DNA of 64,000 nt from Lucinisca nassula. Taxonomy: Eukaryota; Mollusca; Bivalvia; Lucinida; Lucinidae. Position numbers and translations under genes: made by a program. Positions 23,948 to 37,960 of the stretch are shown here, piece after piece (the first letter of the stretch is position 1; every line of letters begins with the position of its first letter). The DNA is taken from contig OY757010.1 of NCBI GenBank assembly GCA_963580285.1, forward strand, positions 216,610,204-216,674,203, in the 5' to 3' direction. The notes below the pieces were generated by a model. The model had not been told where the DNA came from, ran no database searches, and saw nothing but the letters and a program-made list of their open reading frames with translations.

Positions 23948-26400
23948 CTAGCGAAACGGCGGAGTGCGGGAGCTAGCGAGTACGTGGGACATGAGTGGCT
24001 GAAAGGGCTTTAGCAGACCCACTAGCTGACTACTCCAGGAAAACTCGTGTTTCCATGAAAATGGGTGCGGAAAAGTAGTATGTGGCCGGCTTGGGGTGGT
24101 GGGTAGGTTTTCCCGAACCCGGCCAAACGGAGAAGTGCGGGAGTTGGAGACGTAGCGCGACTTGGACATGGATAGATGTCCTATCCAGCAGTATGGGTGA
24201 GTATACTCGCAAAACTCTAGTTATTGAAAACTGGAGACAAGAAAATTGGTTAAAAATGCCCATTACCGCGTTATATCGGAATCAGTGGAACACGAGTTCC
24301 TGCTGGTTCTGCTAGAGTAACGGCGGAGTGCGGGAGCTAGTGAGTACGTGGGGCATGTGTGGCTGAAGGGGCTTTAGCAGACCCACTAGCTGGCTACTCC
24401 GGGAAAACTCGTGTTTCCTGGAAAATGGGTATGGAAAAGGAGTGTGCGTGAGGCTTAGGGGTGGGTAGGTTTTCCTGGACCCGGCCAAACGGTGAGGTGC
24501 GGGTGTTGGCGACAAAGCGCCAAATGGGCGTAGATAGATGTCCTATCAAGCAGTGTAGGTGAGCACATTGGCAAAACTCTGGTTACTGCAAACTGGAGAC
24601 AAGAACATTGATGAAAAATGCCCATTACCGCGTTGTATTGGAATCAGTGGAACACGAGTTCCTGCTGGTTCTGCTAGCGTAACGACGGAGTGCGGGAGCT
24701 AGCGTGTACATGGGACATGGGTGGCTGAAGGGGCTTTAGCAGACCAACTAGCTGGCTACTCCGGGAAAATTCGTGTTTCCTTGAAATTGGGTTCGTAAAA
24801 GTAGTATGTTGCGGGCTTGGGGTGGTAGGTAGGTTTTCCCGAACCCGGCCAAACGGTGAGGTGCGGGAGTTGGCGACGTAGCGCGACTCGGACATGGATA
24901 GATGTCCTATCCAGCAGTATGGGTGAGTATACTCGCTAAACTCTGGTTACTGAAAACTTGAGACAAGAAAATTGGTGAACATTGCCCATTGCAACGTTGT
25001 TTCGGAATCAGTGGAACACGAGTTCCTGCTGGTTCTGCTAGCGAAACGGCGGAGTGCGGGAGCTAGTGAGTACGTGGGGCATGTGTGGCTGAAGAGGCTT
25101 TAGCAGACCCACTAGCTGGCTACTCCGGGAAAACTCGTGTTTCCTGGAAAATGGGTGCGGAAAAGGAGTGTGCGTGAGGCTTGGGGGTGGGTAGGTTTTC
25201 CTGGACCCGGCCAAACGGTGAGGTTCGGGTGTTGGCGACATAGCGCGAAATGGGCGTACATAGATGTCCTATCAAGCAGTGTGGGTGAGTACATTGGCAA
25301 AACTCTGGTTACTGCAAACTGGAGACAAGAACATTGATGAAAAATGTCCATTACCGCGTTGTATTGGAATCAGTGGAACATGAGTTCCTGCTGGTTCTGC
25401 TAGCGTAACGGCGGAGTGCGGTTATAGCGAGTACCTGGGACATGAGTGGCTGAAAGGGCTTTAGCAGACCCACTAGCTGGCTATTCCAGAAAAACTCGTG
25501 TTTCCTAGAAAATGGGTGCGGAAAAGTAGTATGTGGCCGGCTTGGGGTGGTGGGTAGGTTTTCCCGAACCCGGCCAAACGGAGAAGTGCGGGAGTTGGCA
25601 ACGTAGCGCGACTTGGACATGGATAGATGTCCTATCCAGCAGTATGGGTGAGTATACTCGCAAAACTCTAGTTATTGAAAACTGGAGACAAGAATATTGG
25701 TTAAAAATGCCCATTACCGCGTTGTATCGGAATCAGTGGAACACGAGTTCCTGCTGGTTCTGCTAGCGTAACGGCGGAGTGCGGGAGCTAGTGAGTACGT
25801 GGGGCATGTGTGGCTGAAGGGACTTTAGCAGACCCACTAGCTGGCTACTCCGGGAAAACTCGTGTTTCCTGGAAAATGATTGCGGAAAAGGAGTGTGCGT
25901 TAGGCTTGGGGGTGGGTAGGTTTTCCTGGACCCGGCCAAACGGTGAGGTGCGGGTGTTGGCGACATAGCGCGAAATGGGCGTAGATAGATGTCCTATCAA
26001 GCAGTGTGGGTGAGTACATTGGCAAAACTCTGGTTACTGCAAACTGGAGACAAGAACATTGATGAAAAATGCCCATTACCGCGTTGAATTGGAATCAGTG
26101 GAACACGAGTTCCTGCTGGTTCTGCTAGCGTAACGACGGAGTGCGGGAGCTAGCGTGTACATGGGACATGGGTGGCTGAAGGGGCTTTAGCAGACCCACT
26201 AGCTGGCTACTCCGGGAAAATTCGTGTTTCCTTGAAAATGGGTTCGTAAAAGTAGTATGTTGCCGGCTTGGCGTGGTAGGTAGGTTTTCCCGAACCCGGC
26301 CAAACGGTGAGGTGCGTGAGTTGGCGACGTAGCGCGACTCGGACATGGATAGATGTCCTATCCAGCAGTATGGGTGAGTATACTCGCTAAACTCTGGTTA
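23948..26400 (+). repeat. array sub-region 4: 8-monomer (~2.9 kb) duplicate of ~21.05-23.5 kb
   Basis: Corresponding monomers are offset by 2902-2903 bp and share variants such as GAGTACCTGGGACATGAG and ATGATTGCGGAAAAGG. A few private differences show some divergence since the copy was made. Confidence 0.8.
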
Positions 26401-29400
26401 CTGAAAACTTGAGACAAGAAAATTGGTGAACATTGCCCATTGCCACCTTGTTTGGGAATCAGTGGAACACGAGTTCCTGCTGGTTCTGCTAGCGAAACGG
26501 CGGAGTGCGGGAGCTAGTGAGTACGTGGGGTATGTGTGGCTGAAGGGGCTTTAGCAGACCCACTAGCTGGCTACTCCGGGAAAACTCGTGTTTCCTGGAA
26601 AATGGGTGCGGAAAAGGAGTGTGCGTGAGGCTTGGGGGTGGGTAGGTTTTCCTGGACCCGGCCAAACGGTGAGGTGCGGGTGTTGGCGACATAGCGCGAA
26701 ATGGGCGTAGATAGATGTCCTATCAAGCAGTGTGGGTGAGTACATTGGCAAAACTCTGGTTACTGCAAACTGGAGACAAGAACATTGATGAAAAATGCCC
26801 ATTACCGCGTTGTATTGGAATCAGTGGAACACGAGTTCCTGCTGGTTCTGCTAGCGTAACGGCGGAGTGCGGGAGCTAGCGAGTACGTGGGACATGAGTG
26901 GCTGGAAGGGCTTTAGCAGACCCACTGGCTAGCTACTCCAGGAAAACTCGTGTTTCCTTGAAAATGGGTGCGGAAAAGTAGTATGTGGCCTGCATGGGGT
27001 GGTGGGTAGGTTTTCCCGAACACGGCCAAACGGAGAAGTGCGGGAGTTGGCGACGTAGCGCGACTTCAACATGGATAGATGTCCTATCCAGCAGTATGGG
27101 TGAGTATACTCGCAAAACTCTAGTTATTGAAAACTGGAGACAAGAAAATTGGTTAAAAATGCCCATTACCGCGTTGTATCGGAATCAGTGGAACACGAGT
27201 TCCTGCTGGTTCTGCTAGCGTAGCGATGGAGTGCGGGAGCTAGTGAGTACGTGGGGCATGTGTGGCTGAAGGGGCTTTAGCAGACCCACTAGCTGGCTAC
27301 TCCGGGAAAACTCGTGTTTCCTGGAAAATGGGTGCGAAAAAGGAGTGTGCGTGAGGCTTGGGGGTGGGTAGGTTTTCCTGGACCCGGCCAAACGGTGAGG
27401 TGCGGGTGTTGGCGACATAGCGCCAAATGGTGGTAGATAGATGTCCTATCAAGCAGTGTGGGTGAGTACATTGGCAAAACTCTGGTTACTGCAAACTGGA
27501 GACAAGAACATTGATGAAAAATGCCCATTACCGCGTTGTATTGGAATCAGTGGAACACGAGTTCCTGCTGGTTCTGCTAGCGTAACGGCGGAGTGCGGGA
27601 GCTAGCGAGTACGTGGGAATGAGTGGCTGAAAGGGCTTTAGCAGACCCACTGGCTGGCTACTCCAGGAAAACTCGTGTTTTCTTGAAAATGGGTGCGGAA
27701 AAGTAGTATGTGGCCGGCTTGGGGTGGTGGGTAGGTTTTCCCGAACACGGCCAAACGGAGAAGTGCGGGAGTTGGCGACGTAGCGCGACTTGAACATGGA
27801 TAGATGTCCTATCCAGCAGTATGGGTGACTATACTCGCAAAACTCTAGTTATTGAAAACTGGGGACAAGAAAATTGGTTAAAAATGCCCATTAGCGCGTT
27901 GTATCGGAATCAGTGGAACACGAGTTCCTGCTGGTTCTGCTAGCGTAACGGCGGAGTTCGAGAGCTAGTGAGTACGTGGGGCATGTGTGGCTCAAGGGGC
28001 TTTAGCAGACCCACTAGCTGGCTACTCCGGGAAAACTCGTGATTCCTGGAAAATGGGTGCGGAAAAGGAGTGTGCGTGAGGCTTGGGGGTGTGTAGGTTT
28101 TCCTGGACCCGGCCAAACGGTGAGGTGCGGGTGTTGGCGACATAGCGCGAAATGGGCATAGATAGATGTCCTATCAAGCAGTGTGGGTGAGTACATTGGC
28201 AAAACTCTGGTTACTGCAAACTGGAGACAAGAACATTGATGAAAAATGCCCATTACCGCGTTGTATTGGAATCAGTGGAACACGAGTTCCTGCTGGTTCT
28301 GCTAGCGTAACGGCGGAGTGCGGGAACTGGCGAGTACGTGGGACATGAGTGGCTGAAAGGGCTTTAGCAGACCCACTAGCTGGCTACTCCGGGAAAATTC
28401 GTGTTTCCTTGAAATTGGGTTCGTAAAAGTAGTATGTTGCGGGCTTGGGGTAGTAGGGAGGTTTTCCCGAACCCGGCCAAACGGTGAGGGGCGGGAGTTG
28501 GCGACGTAGCGCGACTCGGACATGGATAGATGTCCTATCCAGCAGTATGGTTGAGTATACTCGCTAAACTCTGGTTACTGAAAACTTGAGACAAGAAAAT
28601 TGGTGAACATTGCCCATTACCGCGTTGTATCGGAATCAGTGGAACACGAGTTCCTGCTGGTTCTGCTAGCGTAACGGCGGAGTGCGGGAGCTAGTGAGTA
28701 CGTGGGGCATGTGTGGCTGAAGGGGCTTTAGCAGACCCACTAGCTGGCTACTCCGGGAAAACTCGTGTTTCCTGGAAAATGATTGCGGAAAAGGAGTGTG
28801 CGTTAGGCTTGGGGGTGTGTAGGTTTTCCTGGACCCGGCCAAACGGTGAGGTGCGGGTGTTGGCGACATAGCGCGAAATGGGCGTAGATAGATGTCCTAT
28901 CAAGCAGTGTGGGTGAGTACATTGGCAAAACTCTGGTTACTGCAAACTGGAGACAAGAACATTGATGAAAAATAACCATTACCGCGTTGTATTGGAATCA
29001 GTGGAACACGAGTTCCTGCTGGTTCTGCTAGCGTAACGGCGGAGTGCGGGAGCTAGCAAGTACGTGGGACATGAGTGGCTGAAAGGGCTTTAGCAGACCC
29101 ACTAGCTGGCTACTCCAGGAAAACTCGTGTTTCCTTGAAAATGGGTGCGGAAAAGTAGTATGTGGCCGGCTTGGGGTGGTGGGTAGGTTTTCCCGAACCC
29201 GGCCAAACGGAGAAGTGCGGGAGTTGGCGACGTAGCGCGACTTGGACATGGATAGATGTCCTATCCAGCAGTATGGATGAGTATACTCGCAAAACTCTAG
29301 TTATTGAAAACTGGAGACAAGAAAATTGGTTAAAAATGCCCCTTACCGCGTTATATCGGAATCAGTGGAACACGAGTTCCTGCTGGTTCTGCTAGAGTAA

Positions 29401-31060
29401 CGGCGGAGTGCGGGAGCTAGTGAGTACGTGGAGCATGTGTGGCTGAAGGGGCTTTAGCAGACCCACTAGCTGGCTACTCCGAGAAAACTCGTGTTTCCTG
29501 GAAAATGGGTATGGAAAAGGAGTGTGCGTGAGGCTTGGGGGTGGGTAGGTTTTCCTGGACCCGGCCAAACGGTGAGGTGCGGGTGTTGGCGACAAAGCGC
29601 CAAATGGGCGTAGATAGATGTCCTATCAAGCAGTGTAGGTGAGCACATTGGCAAAACTCTGGTTACTGCAAACTGGAGACAAGAACATTGATGAAAAATG
29701 CCCATTACCGCGTTGTATTGGAATCAGTGGAACACGAGTTCCTGCTGGTTCTGCTAGCGTAACGACGGAGTGCGGGAGCTAGCGTGTACATGGGACATGG
29801 GTGGCTGAAGGGGCTTTAGCAGACCCACTAGCTGGCTACTGCCGGGAAAATTCGTGTTTCCTTGAAATTGGGTTCGTAAAAGTAGTATGTTGCGGGCTTG
29901 GGGTGGTAGGTAGGTTTTCCCGAACCCGGCCAAACGGTGAGGTGCGGGAGTTGGCGACGTAGCGCGACTCGGACATGGATAGATGTCCTATCCAGCAGTA
30001 TGGGTGAGTATACTCGCTAAACTCTGGTTACTGAAAACTTGAGACAAGAAAATTGGTGAACATTGCCCATTGCCACGTTGTTTCGGAATCAGTGGAACAC
30101 GAGTTCCTGCTGGTTCTGCTAGCGAAACGGCGGAGTGCGGGAGCTAGTGAGTACGTGGGGCATGTGTGGCTGAAGGGGCTTTAGCAGACCCACTAGCTGG
30201 CTACTCCGGGAAAACTCGTGTTTCCTGGAAAATGGGTATGGAAAAGGAGTGTGCGTGAGGCTTGGGGGTGTGTAGGTTTTCCTGGACCCGGCCAAACGGT
30301 GAGGTGCGGGTGTTGGCGACATAGCGCGAAATGGGCGTAGATAGATGTCCTATCAAGCAGTGTGGGTGAGTACATTGGCAAAACTCTGGTTACTGCAAAC
30401 TGGAGACAAGAACATTGATGAAAAATAACCATTACCGCGTTGTATTGGAATCAGTGGAACACGAGTTCCTGCTGGTTCTGCTAGCGAAACGGCGGAGTGC
30501 GGGAGCTAGCGAGTACGTGGGACATGAGTGGCTGAAAGGGCTTTAGCAGACCCACTAGCTGACTACTCCAGGAAAACTCGTGTTTCCTTGAAAATGGGTG
30601 CGGAAAAGTAGTATGTGGCCGGCTTGGGGTGGTGGGTAGGTTTTCCCGAACCCGGCCAAACGGAGAAGTGCGGGAGTTGGAGACGTAGCGCGACTTGGAC
30701 ATGGATAGATGTCCTATCCAGCAGTATGGGTGAGTATACTCGCAAAACTCTAGTTATTGAAAACTGGAGACAAGAAAATTGGTTAAAAATGCCCATTACC
30801 GCGTTATATCGGAATCAGTGGAACACGAGTTCCTGCTGGTTCTGCTAGAGTAACGGCGGAGTGCGGGAGCTAGTGAGTACGTGGGGCATGTGTGGCTGAA
30901 GGGGCTTTAGCAGACCCACTAGCTGGCTACTCCGGGAAAACTCGTGTTTCCTGGAAAATGGGTATGGAAAAGGAGTGTGCGTGAGGCTTGGGGGTGGGTA
31001 GGTTTTCCTGGACCCGGCCAAACGGTGAGGTGCGGGTGTTGGCGACATAGCGCGAAATGG
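25400..31060 (+). repeat. array sub-region 5: 19-monomer block, copy 1
   Basis: This block recurs at 32300-37960 with an offset of 6898 bp (6897 after a one-base insertion near 29841). Shared rare variants include GCGTAGCGATGGAG (27218/34116), GTGGGAATGAGTGG (27613/34511) and GGCTCAAGGGGC (27990/34888). Confidence 0.85.
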
Positions 31061-32299
31061 GCGGACATAGATGTCCTATCAAGCAGTGTGGGTGAGTACA
31101 TTGGCAAAACTCTGGTTACTGCAAACTGGAGACAAGAACATTGATGAAAAATGTCCATTACCGCGTTGTATTGGAATCAGTGGAACACGAGTTCCTGCTG
31201 GTTCTGCTAGCGTAACGGCGGAGTGCGGTAGCTAGCGAGTACCTGGGACATGAGTGGCTGAAAGGGCTTTAGCAGACCCACTAGCTGGCTATTCCAGAAA
31301 AACTCGTGTTTCCTTGAAAATGGGTGCGGAAAAGTAGTATGTGGCCGGCTTGGGGTGGTGGGTAGGTTTTCCCGAACCCGGCCAAACGGAGAAGTGCGGG
31401 AGTTGGCAACGTAGCGCGACTTGGACATGGATAGATGTCCTATCCAGCAGTATGGGTGAGTATACTCGCAAAACTCTAGTTATTGAAAACTGGAGACAAG
31501 AATATTGGTTAAAAATGCCCATTACCGCGTTGTATCGGAATCAGTGGAACACGAGTTCCTGCTGGTTCTGCTAGCGTAACGGCGGAGTGCGGGAGCTAGT
31601 GAGTACGTGGGGCATGTGTGGCTGAAGGGACTTTAGCAGACCCACTAGCTGGCTACTCCGGGAAAACTCGTGTTTCCTGGAAAATGATTGCGGAAAAGGA
31701 GTGTGCGTGAGGCTTGGGGGTGGGTAGGTTTTCATGGACCCGGCCAAACGGTGAGGTGCGGGTGTTGGCGACATAGCGCGAAATGGGCGTAGATAGATGT
31801 CCTATCAAGCAGTGTGGGTGAGTACATTGGCAAAACTCTGGTTACTGCAAACTGGAGACAAGAACATTGATGAAAAATGCCCATTACCGCGTTGAATTGG
31901 AATCAGTGGAACACGAGTTCCTGCTGGTTCTGCTAGCGTAACGACGGAGTGCGGGAGCTAGCGTGTACATGGGACATGGGTGGCTGAAGGGGCTTTAGCA
32001 GACCCACTAGCTGGCTACTCCGGGAAAATTCGTGTTTCCTTGAAAATGGGTTCGTAAAAGTAGTATGTTGCCGGCTTGGGGTGGTAGGTAGGTTTTCCCG
32101 AACCCGGCCAAACGGTGAGGTGCGTGAGTTGGCAACGTAGCGCGACTCGGACATGGATAGATGTCCTATCCAGCAGTATGGGTGAGTATACTCGCTAAAC
32201 TCTGGTTACTGAAAACTTGAGACAAGAAAATTGGTGAACATTGCCCATTGCCACTTTGTTTGGGAATCCGTGGAACACGAGTTCCTGCTGGTTCTGCTA

Positions 32300-35200
32300 G
32301 CGAAACGGCGGAGTGCGGGAGCTAGTGAGTACCTGGGACATGAGTGGCTGAAAGGGCTTTAGCAGACCCACTAGCTGGCTATTCCAGAAAAACTCGTGTT
32401 TCCTTGAAAATGGGTGCGGAAAAGTAGTATGTGGCCGGCTTGGGGTGGTGGGTAGGTTTTCCCGAACCCGGCCAAACGGAGAAGTGCGGGAGTTGGCAAC
32501 GTAGCGCGACTTGGACATGGATAGATGTCCTATCCAGCAGTATGGGTGAGTATACTCGCAAAACTCTAGTTATTGAAAACTGGAGACAAGAAAATTGGTT
32601 AAAAATGCCCATTACCGCGTTATATCGGAATCAGTGGAACACGAGTTCCTGCTGGTTCTGCTAGAGTAACGGCGGAGTGCGGGAGCTAGTGAGTACGTGG
32701 GGCATGTGTGGCTGAAGGGACTTTAGCAGACCCACTAGCTGGCTACTCCGGGAAAACTCGTGTTTCCTGGAAAATGATTGCGGAAAAGGAGTGTGCGTGA
32801 GGCTTGGGGGTGGGTAGGTTTTCATGGACCCGGCCAAACGGTGAGGTGCGGGTGTTGGCGACATAGCGCGAAATGGGCGTAGATAGATGTCCTATCAAGC
32901 AGTGTGAGTGAGTACATTGGCAAAACTCTGGTTACTGCAAACTGGAGACAAGAACATTGATGAAAAATGCCCATTACCGCGTTGAATTGGAATCAGTGGA
33001 ACACGAGTTCCTGCTGGTTCTGCTAGCGTAACGACGGAGTGCAGGAGCTAGCGTGTACATGGGACATGGGTGGCTGAAGGGGCTTTAGCAGACCCACTAG
33101 CTGGCTACTCCGGGAAAATTCGTGTTTCCTTGAAAATGGGTTCGTAAAAGTAGTATGTTGCCGGCTTGGCGTGGTAGGTAGGTTTTCCCGAACCCGGCCA
33201 AACGGTGAGGTGCGTGAGTTGGCGACGTAGCGCGACTCGGACATGGATAGATGTCCTATCCAGCAGTATGGGTGAGTATACTCGCTAAACTCTGGTTACT
33301 GAAAACTTGAGACAAGAAAATTGGTGAACATTGCCCATTGCCACCTTGTTTGGGAATCAGTGGAACACGAGTTCCTGCTGGTTCTGCTAGCGAAACGGCG
33401 GAGTGCGGGAGCTAGTGAGTACGTGGGGTATGTGTGGCTGAAGGGGCTTTAGCAGACCCACTAGCTGGCTACTCCGGGAAAACTCGTGTTTCCTGGAAAA
33501 TGGGTGCGGAAAAGGAGTGTGCGTGAGGCTTGGGGGTGGGTAGGTTTTCCTGGACCCGGCCAAACGGTGAGGTGCGGGTGTTGGCGACATAGCGCGAAAT
33601 GGGCGTAGATAGATGTCCTATCAAGCAGTGTGGGTGAGTACATTGGCAAAACTCTGGTTACTGCAAACTGGAGACAAGAACATTGATGAAAAATGCCCAT
33701 TACCGCGTTGTATTGGAATCAGTGGAACACGAGTTCCTGCTGGTTCTGCTAGCGTAACGGCGGAGTGCGGGAGCTAGCGAGTACGTGGGACATGAGTGGC
33801 TGAAAGGGCTTTAGCAGACCCACTGGCTAGCTACTCCAGGAAAACTCGTGTTTCCTTGAAAATGGGTGCGGAAAAGTAGTATGTGGCCTGCATGGGGTGG
33901 TGGGTAGGTTTTCCCGAACACGGCCAAACGGAGAAGTGCGGGAGTTGGCGACGTAGCGCGACTTCAACATGGATAGATGTCCTATCCAGCAGTATGGGTG
34001 AGTATACTCGCAAAACTCTAGTTATTGAAAACTGGAGACAAGAAAATTGGTTAAAAATGCCCATTACCGCGTTGTATCGGAATCAGTGGAACACGAGTTC
34101 CTGCTGGTTCTGCTAGCGTAGCGATGGAGTGCGGGAGCTAGTGAGTACGTGGGGCATGTGTGGCTGAAGGGGCTTTAGCAGACCCACTAGCTGGCTACTC
34201 CGGGAAAACTCGTGTTTCCTGGAAAATGGGTGCGAAAAAGGAGTGTGCGTGAGGCTTGGGGGTGGGTAGGTTTTCCTGGACCCGGCCAAACGGTGAGGTG
34301 CGGGTGTTGGCGACATAGCGCCAAATGGTGGTAGATAGATGTCCTATCAAGCAGTGTGGGTGAGTACATTGGCAAAACTCTGGTTACTGCAAACTGGAGA
34401 CAAGAACATTGATGAAAAATGCCCATTACCGCGTTGTATTGGAATCAGTGGAACACGAGTTCCTGCTGGTTCTGCTAGCGTAACGACGGAGTGCGGGAGC
34501 TAGCGAGTACGTGGGAATGAGTGGCTGAAAGGGCTTTAGCAGACCCACTGGCTGGCTACTCCAGGAAAACTCGTGTTTTCTTGAAAATGGGTGCGGAAAA
34601 GTAGTATGTGGCCGGCTTGGGGTGGTGGGTAGGTTTTCCCGAACACGGCCAAACGGAGAAGTGCGGGAGTTGGCGACGTAGCGCGACTTGAACATGGATA
34701 GATGTCCTATCCAGCAGTATGGGTGACTATACTCGCAAAACTCTAGTTATTGAAAACTGGAGACAAGAAAATTGGTTAAAAATGCCCATTAGCGCGTTGT
34801 ATCGGAATCAGTGGAACACGAGTTCCTGCTGGTTCTGCTAGCGTAACGGCGGAGTGCGAGAGCTAGTGAGTACGTGGGGCATGTGTGGCTCAAGGGGCTT
34901 TAGCAGACCCACTAGCTGGCTACTCCGGGAAAACTCGTGATTCCTGGAAAATGGGTGCGGAAAAGGAGTGTGCGTGAGGCTTGGGGGTGTGTAGGTTTTC
35001 CTGGACCCGGCCAAACGGTGAGGTGCGGGTGTTGGCGACATAGCGCGAAATGGGCATAGATAGATGTCCTATCAAGCAGTGTGGGTGAGTACATTGGCAA
35101 AACTCTGGTTACTGCAAACTGGAGACAAGAACATTGATGAAAAATGCCCATTACCGCGTTGTATTGGAATCAGTGGAACACGAGTTCCTGCTGGTTCTGC

Positions 35201-37960
35201 TAGCGTAACGGCGGAGTGCGGGAACTGGCGAGTACGTGGGACATGAGTGGCTGAAAGGGCTTTAGCAGACCCACTAGCTGGCTACTCCGGGAAAATTCGT
35301 GTTTCCTTGAAATTGGGTTCGTAAAAGTAGTATGTTGCGGGCTTGGGGTGGTAGGGAGGTTTTCCCGAACCCGGCCAAACGGTGAGGGGCGGGAGTTGGC
35401 GACGTAGCGCGACTCGGACATGGATAGATGTCCTATCCAGCAGTATGGGTGAGTATACTCGCTAAACTCTGGTTACTGAAAACTTGAGACAAGAAAATTG
35501 GTGAACATTGCCCATTACCGCGTTGTATCGGAATCAGTGGAACACGAGTTCCTGCTGGTTCTGCTAGCGTAACGGCGGAGTGCGGGAGCTAGTGAGTACG
35601 TGGGGCATGTGTGGCTGAAGGGGCTTTAGCAGACCCACTAGCTGGCTACTCCGGGAAAACTCGTGTTTCCTGGAAAATGATTGCGGAAAAGGAGTGTGCG
35701 TGAGGCTTGGGTGTGTGTAGGTTTTCCTGGACCCGGCCAAACGGTGAGGTGCGGGTGTTGGCGACATAGCGCGAAATGGGCGTAGATAGATGTCCTATCA
35801 AGCAGTGTGGGTGAGTACATTGGCAAAACTCTGGTTACTGCAAACTGGAGACAAGAACATTGATGAAAAATAACCATTACCGCGTTGTATTGGAATCAGT
35901 GGAACACGAGTTCCTGCTGGTTCTGCTAGCGTAACGGCGGAGTGCGGGAGCTAGCAAGTACGTGGGACATGAGTGGCTGAAAGGGCTTTAGCAGACCCAC
36001 TAGCTGGCTACTCCAGGAAAACTCGTGTTTCCTTAAAAATGGGTGCGGAAAAGTAGTATGTGGCCGGCTTGGGGTGGTGGGTAGGTTTTCCCGAACCCGG
36101 CCAAACGGAGAAGTGCGGGAGTTGGCGACGTAGCGCGACTTGGACATGGATAGATGTCCTATCCAGCAGTATGGATGAGTATACTCGCAAAACTCTAGTT
36201 ATTGAAATCTGGAGACAAGAAAATTGGTTAAAAATGCCCATTACCGCGTTATATCGGAATCAGTGGAACACGAGTTCCTGCTGGTTCTACTAGAGTAACG
36301 GCGGAGTGCGGGAGCTAGTGAGTACGTGGAGCATGTGTGGCTGAAGGGGCTTTAGCAGACCCACTAGCTGGCTACTCCGAGAAAACTCGTGTTTCCTGGA
36401 AAATGGGTATGGAAAAGGAGTGTGCGTGAGGCTTGGGGCTGGGTAGGTTTTCCTGGACCCGGCCAAACGGTGAGGTGCGGGTGTTGGCGACAAAGCGCCA
36501 AATGGGCGTAGATAGATGTCCTATCAAGCAGTGTAGGTGAGCACATTGGCAAAACTCTGGTTACTGCAAACTGGAGACAAGAACATTGATGAAAAATGCC
36601 CATGACCGCGTTGTATTGGAATCAGTGGAACACGAGTTCCTGCTGGTTCTGCTAGCGTAACGACGGAGTGCGGGAGCTAGCGTGTACATGGGACATGGGT
36701 GGCTGAAGGGGCTTTAGCAGACCCACTAGCTGGCTACTCCGGGAAAATTCGTGTTTCCTTGAAATTGGGTTCGTAAAAGTAGTATGTTGCGGGCTTGGGG
36801 TGGTAGGTAGGTTTTCCCGAACCCGGCCAAACGGTGAGGTGCGGGAGTTGGCGACGTAGCGCGACTCGGACATGGATAGATGTCCTATCCAGCAGTATGG
36901 GTGAGTATACTCGCTAAACTCTGGTTACTGAAAACTTGAGACAAGAAAATTGGTGAACATTGCCCATTGCCACGTTGTTTCGGAATCAGTGGAACACGAG
37001 TTCCTGCTGGTTCTGCTAGCGAAACGGCGGAGTGCGGGAGCTAGTGAGTACGTGGGGCATGTGTGGCTGAAGGGGCTTTAGCAGACCCACTAGCTGGCTA
37101 CTCCGGGAAAACTCGTGTTTCCTGGAAAATGGGTATGGAAAAGGAGTGTGCGTGAGGCTTGGGGGTGTGTAGGTTTTCCTGGACCCGGCCAAACGGTGAG
37201 GTGCGGGTGTTGGCGACATAGCGCGAAATGGGCGTAGATAGATGTCCTATCAAGCAGTGTGGGTGAGTACATTGGCAAAACTCTGGTTACTGCAAACTGG
37301 AGACAAGAACATTGATGAAAAATAACCATTACCGCGTTGTATTGGAATCAGTGGAACACGAGTTCCTGCTGGTTCTGCTAGCGAAACGGCGGAGTGCGGG
37401 AGCTAGCGAGTACGTGGGACATGAGTGGCTGAAAGGGCTTTAGCAGACCCACTAGCTGACTACTCCAGGAAAACTCGTGTTTCCTTGAAAATGGGTGCGG
37501 AAAAGTAGTATGTGGCCGGCTTGGGGTGGTGGGTAGGTTTTCCCGAACCCGGCCAAACGGAGAAGTGCGGGAGTTGGAGACGTAGCGCGACTTGGACATG
37601 GATAGATGTCCTATCCAGCAGTATGGGTGAGTATACTCGCTAAACTCTAGTTATTGAAAACTGGAGACAAGAAAATTGGTTAAAAATGCCCATTACCGCG
37701 TTATATCGGAATCAGTGGAACACGAGTTCCTGCTGGTTCTGCTAGAGTAACGGCGGAGTGCGGGAGCTAGTGAGTACGTGGGGCATGTGTGGCTGAAGGG
37801 GCTTTAGCAGACCCACTAGCTGGCTACTCCGGGAAAACTCGTGTTTCCTGGAAAATGGGTATGGAAAAGGAGTGTGCGTGAGGCTTGGGGGTGGGTAGGT
37901 TTTCCTGGACCCGGCCAAACGGTGAGGTGCGGGTGTTGGCGACATAGCGCCAAATGGGCG
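32300..37960 (+). repeat. array sub-region 6: 19-monomer block, copy 2
   Basis: Copy of 25400-31060 with nearly all its private variants. A few sites differ (for example GTAACGACGG at 34487 against GTAACGGCGG at 27590), as point change or gene conversion would leave. A 1090-bp (3-monomer) shorter repeat at 31207/32297 lies at the left junction. Confidence 0.85.
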
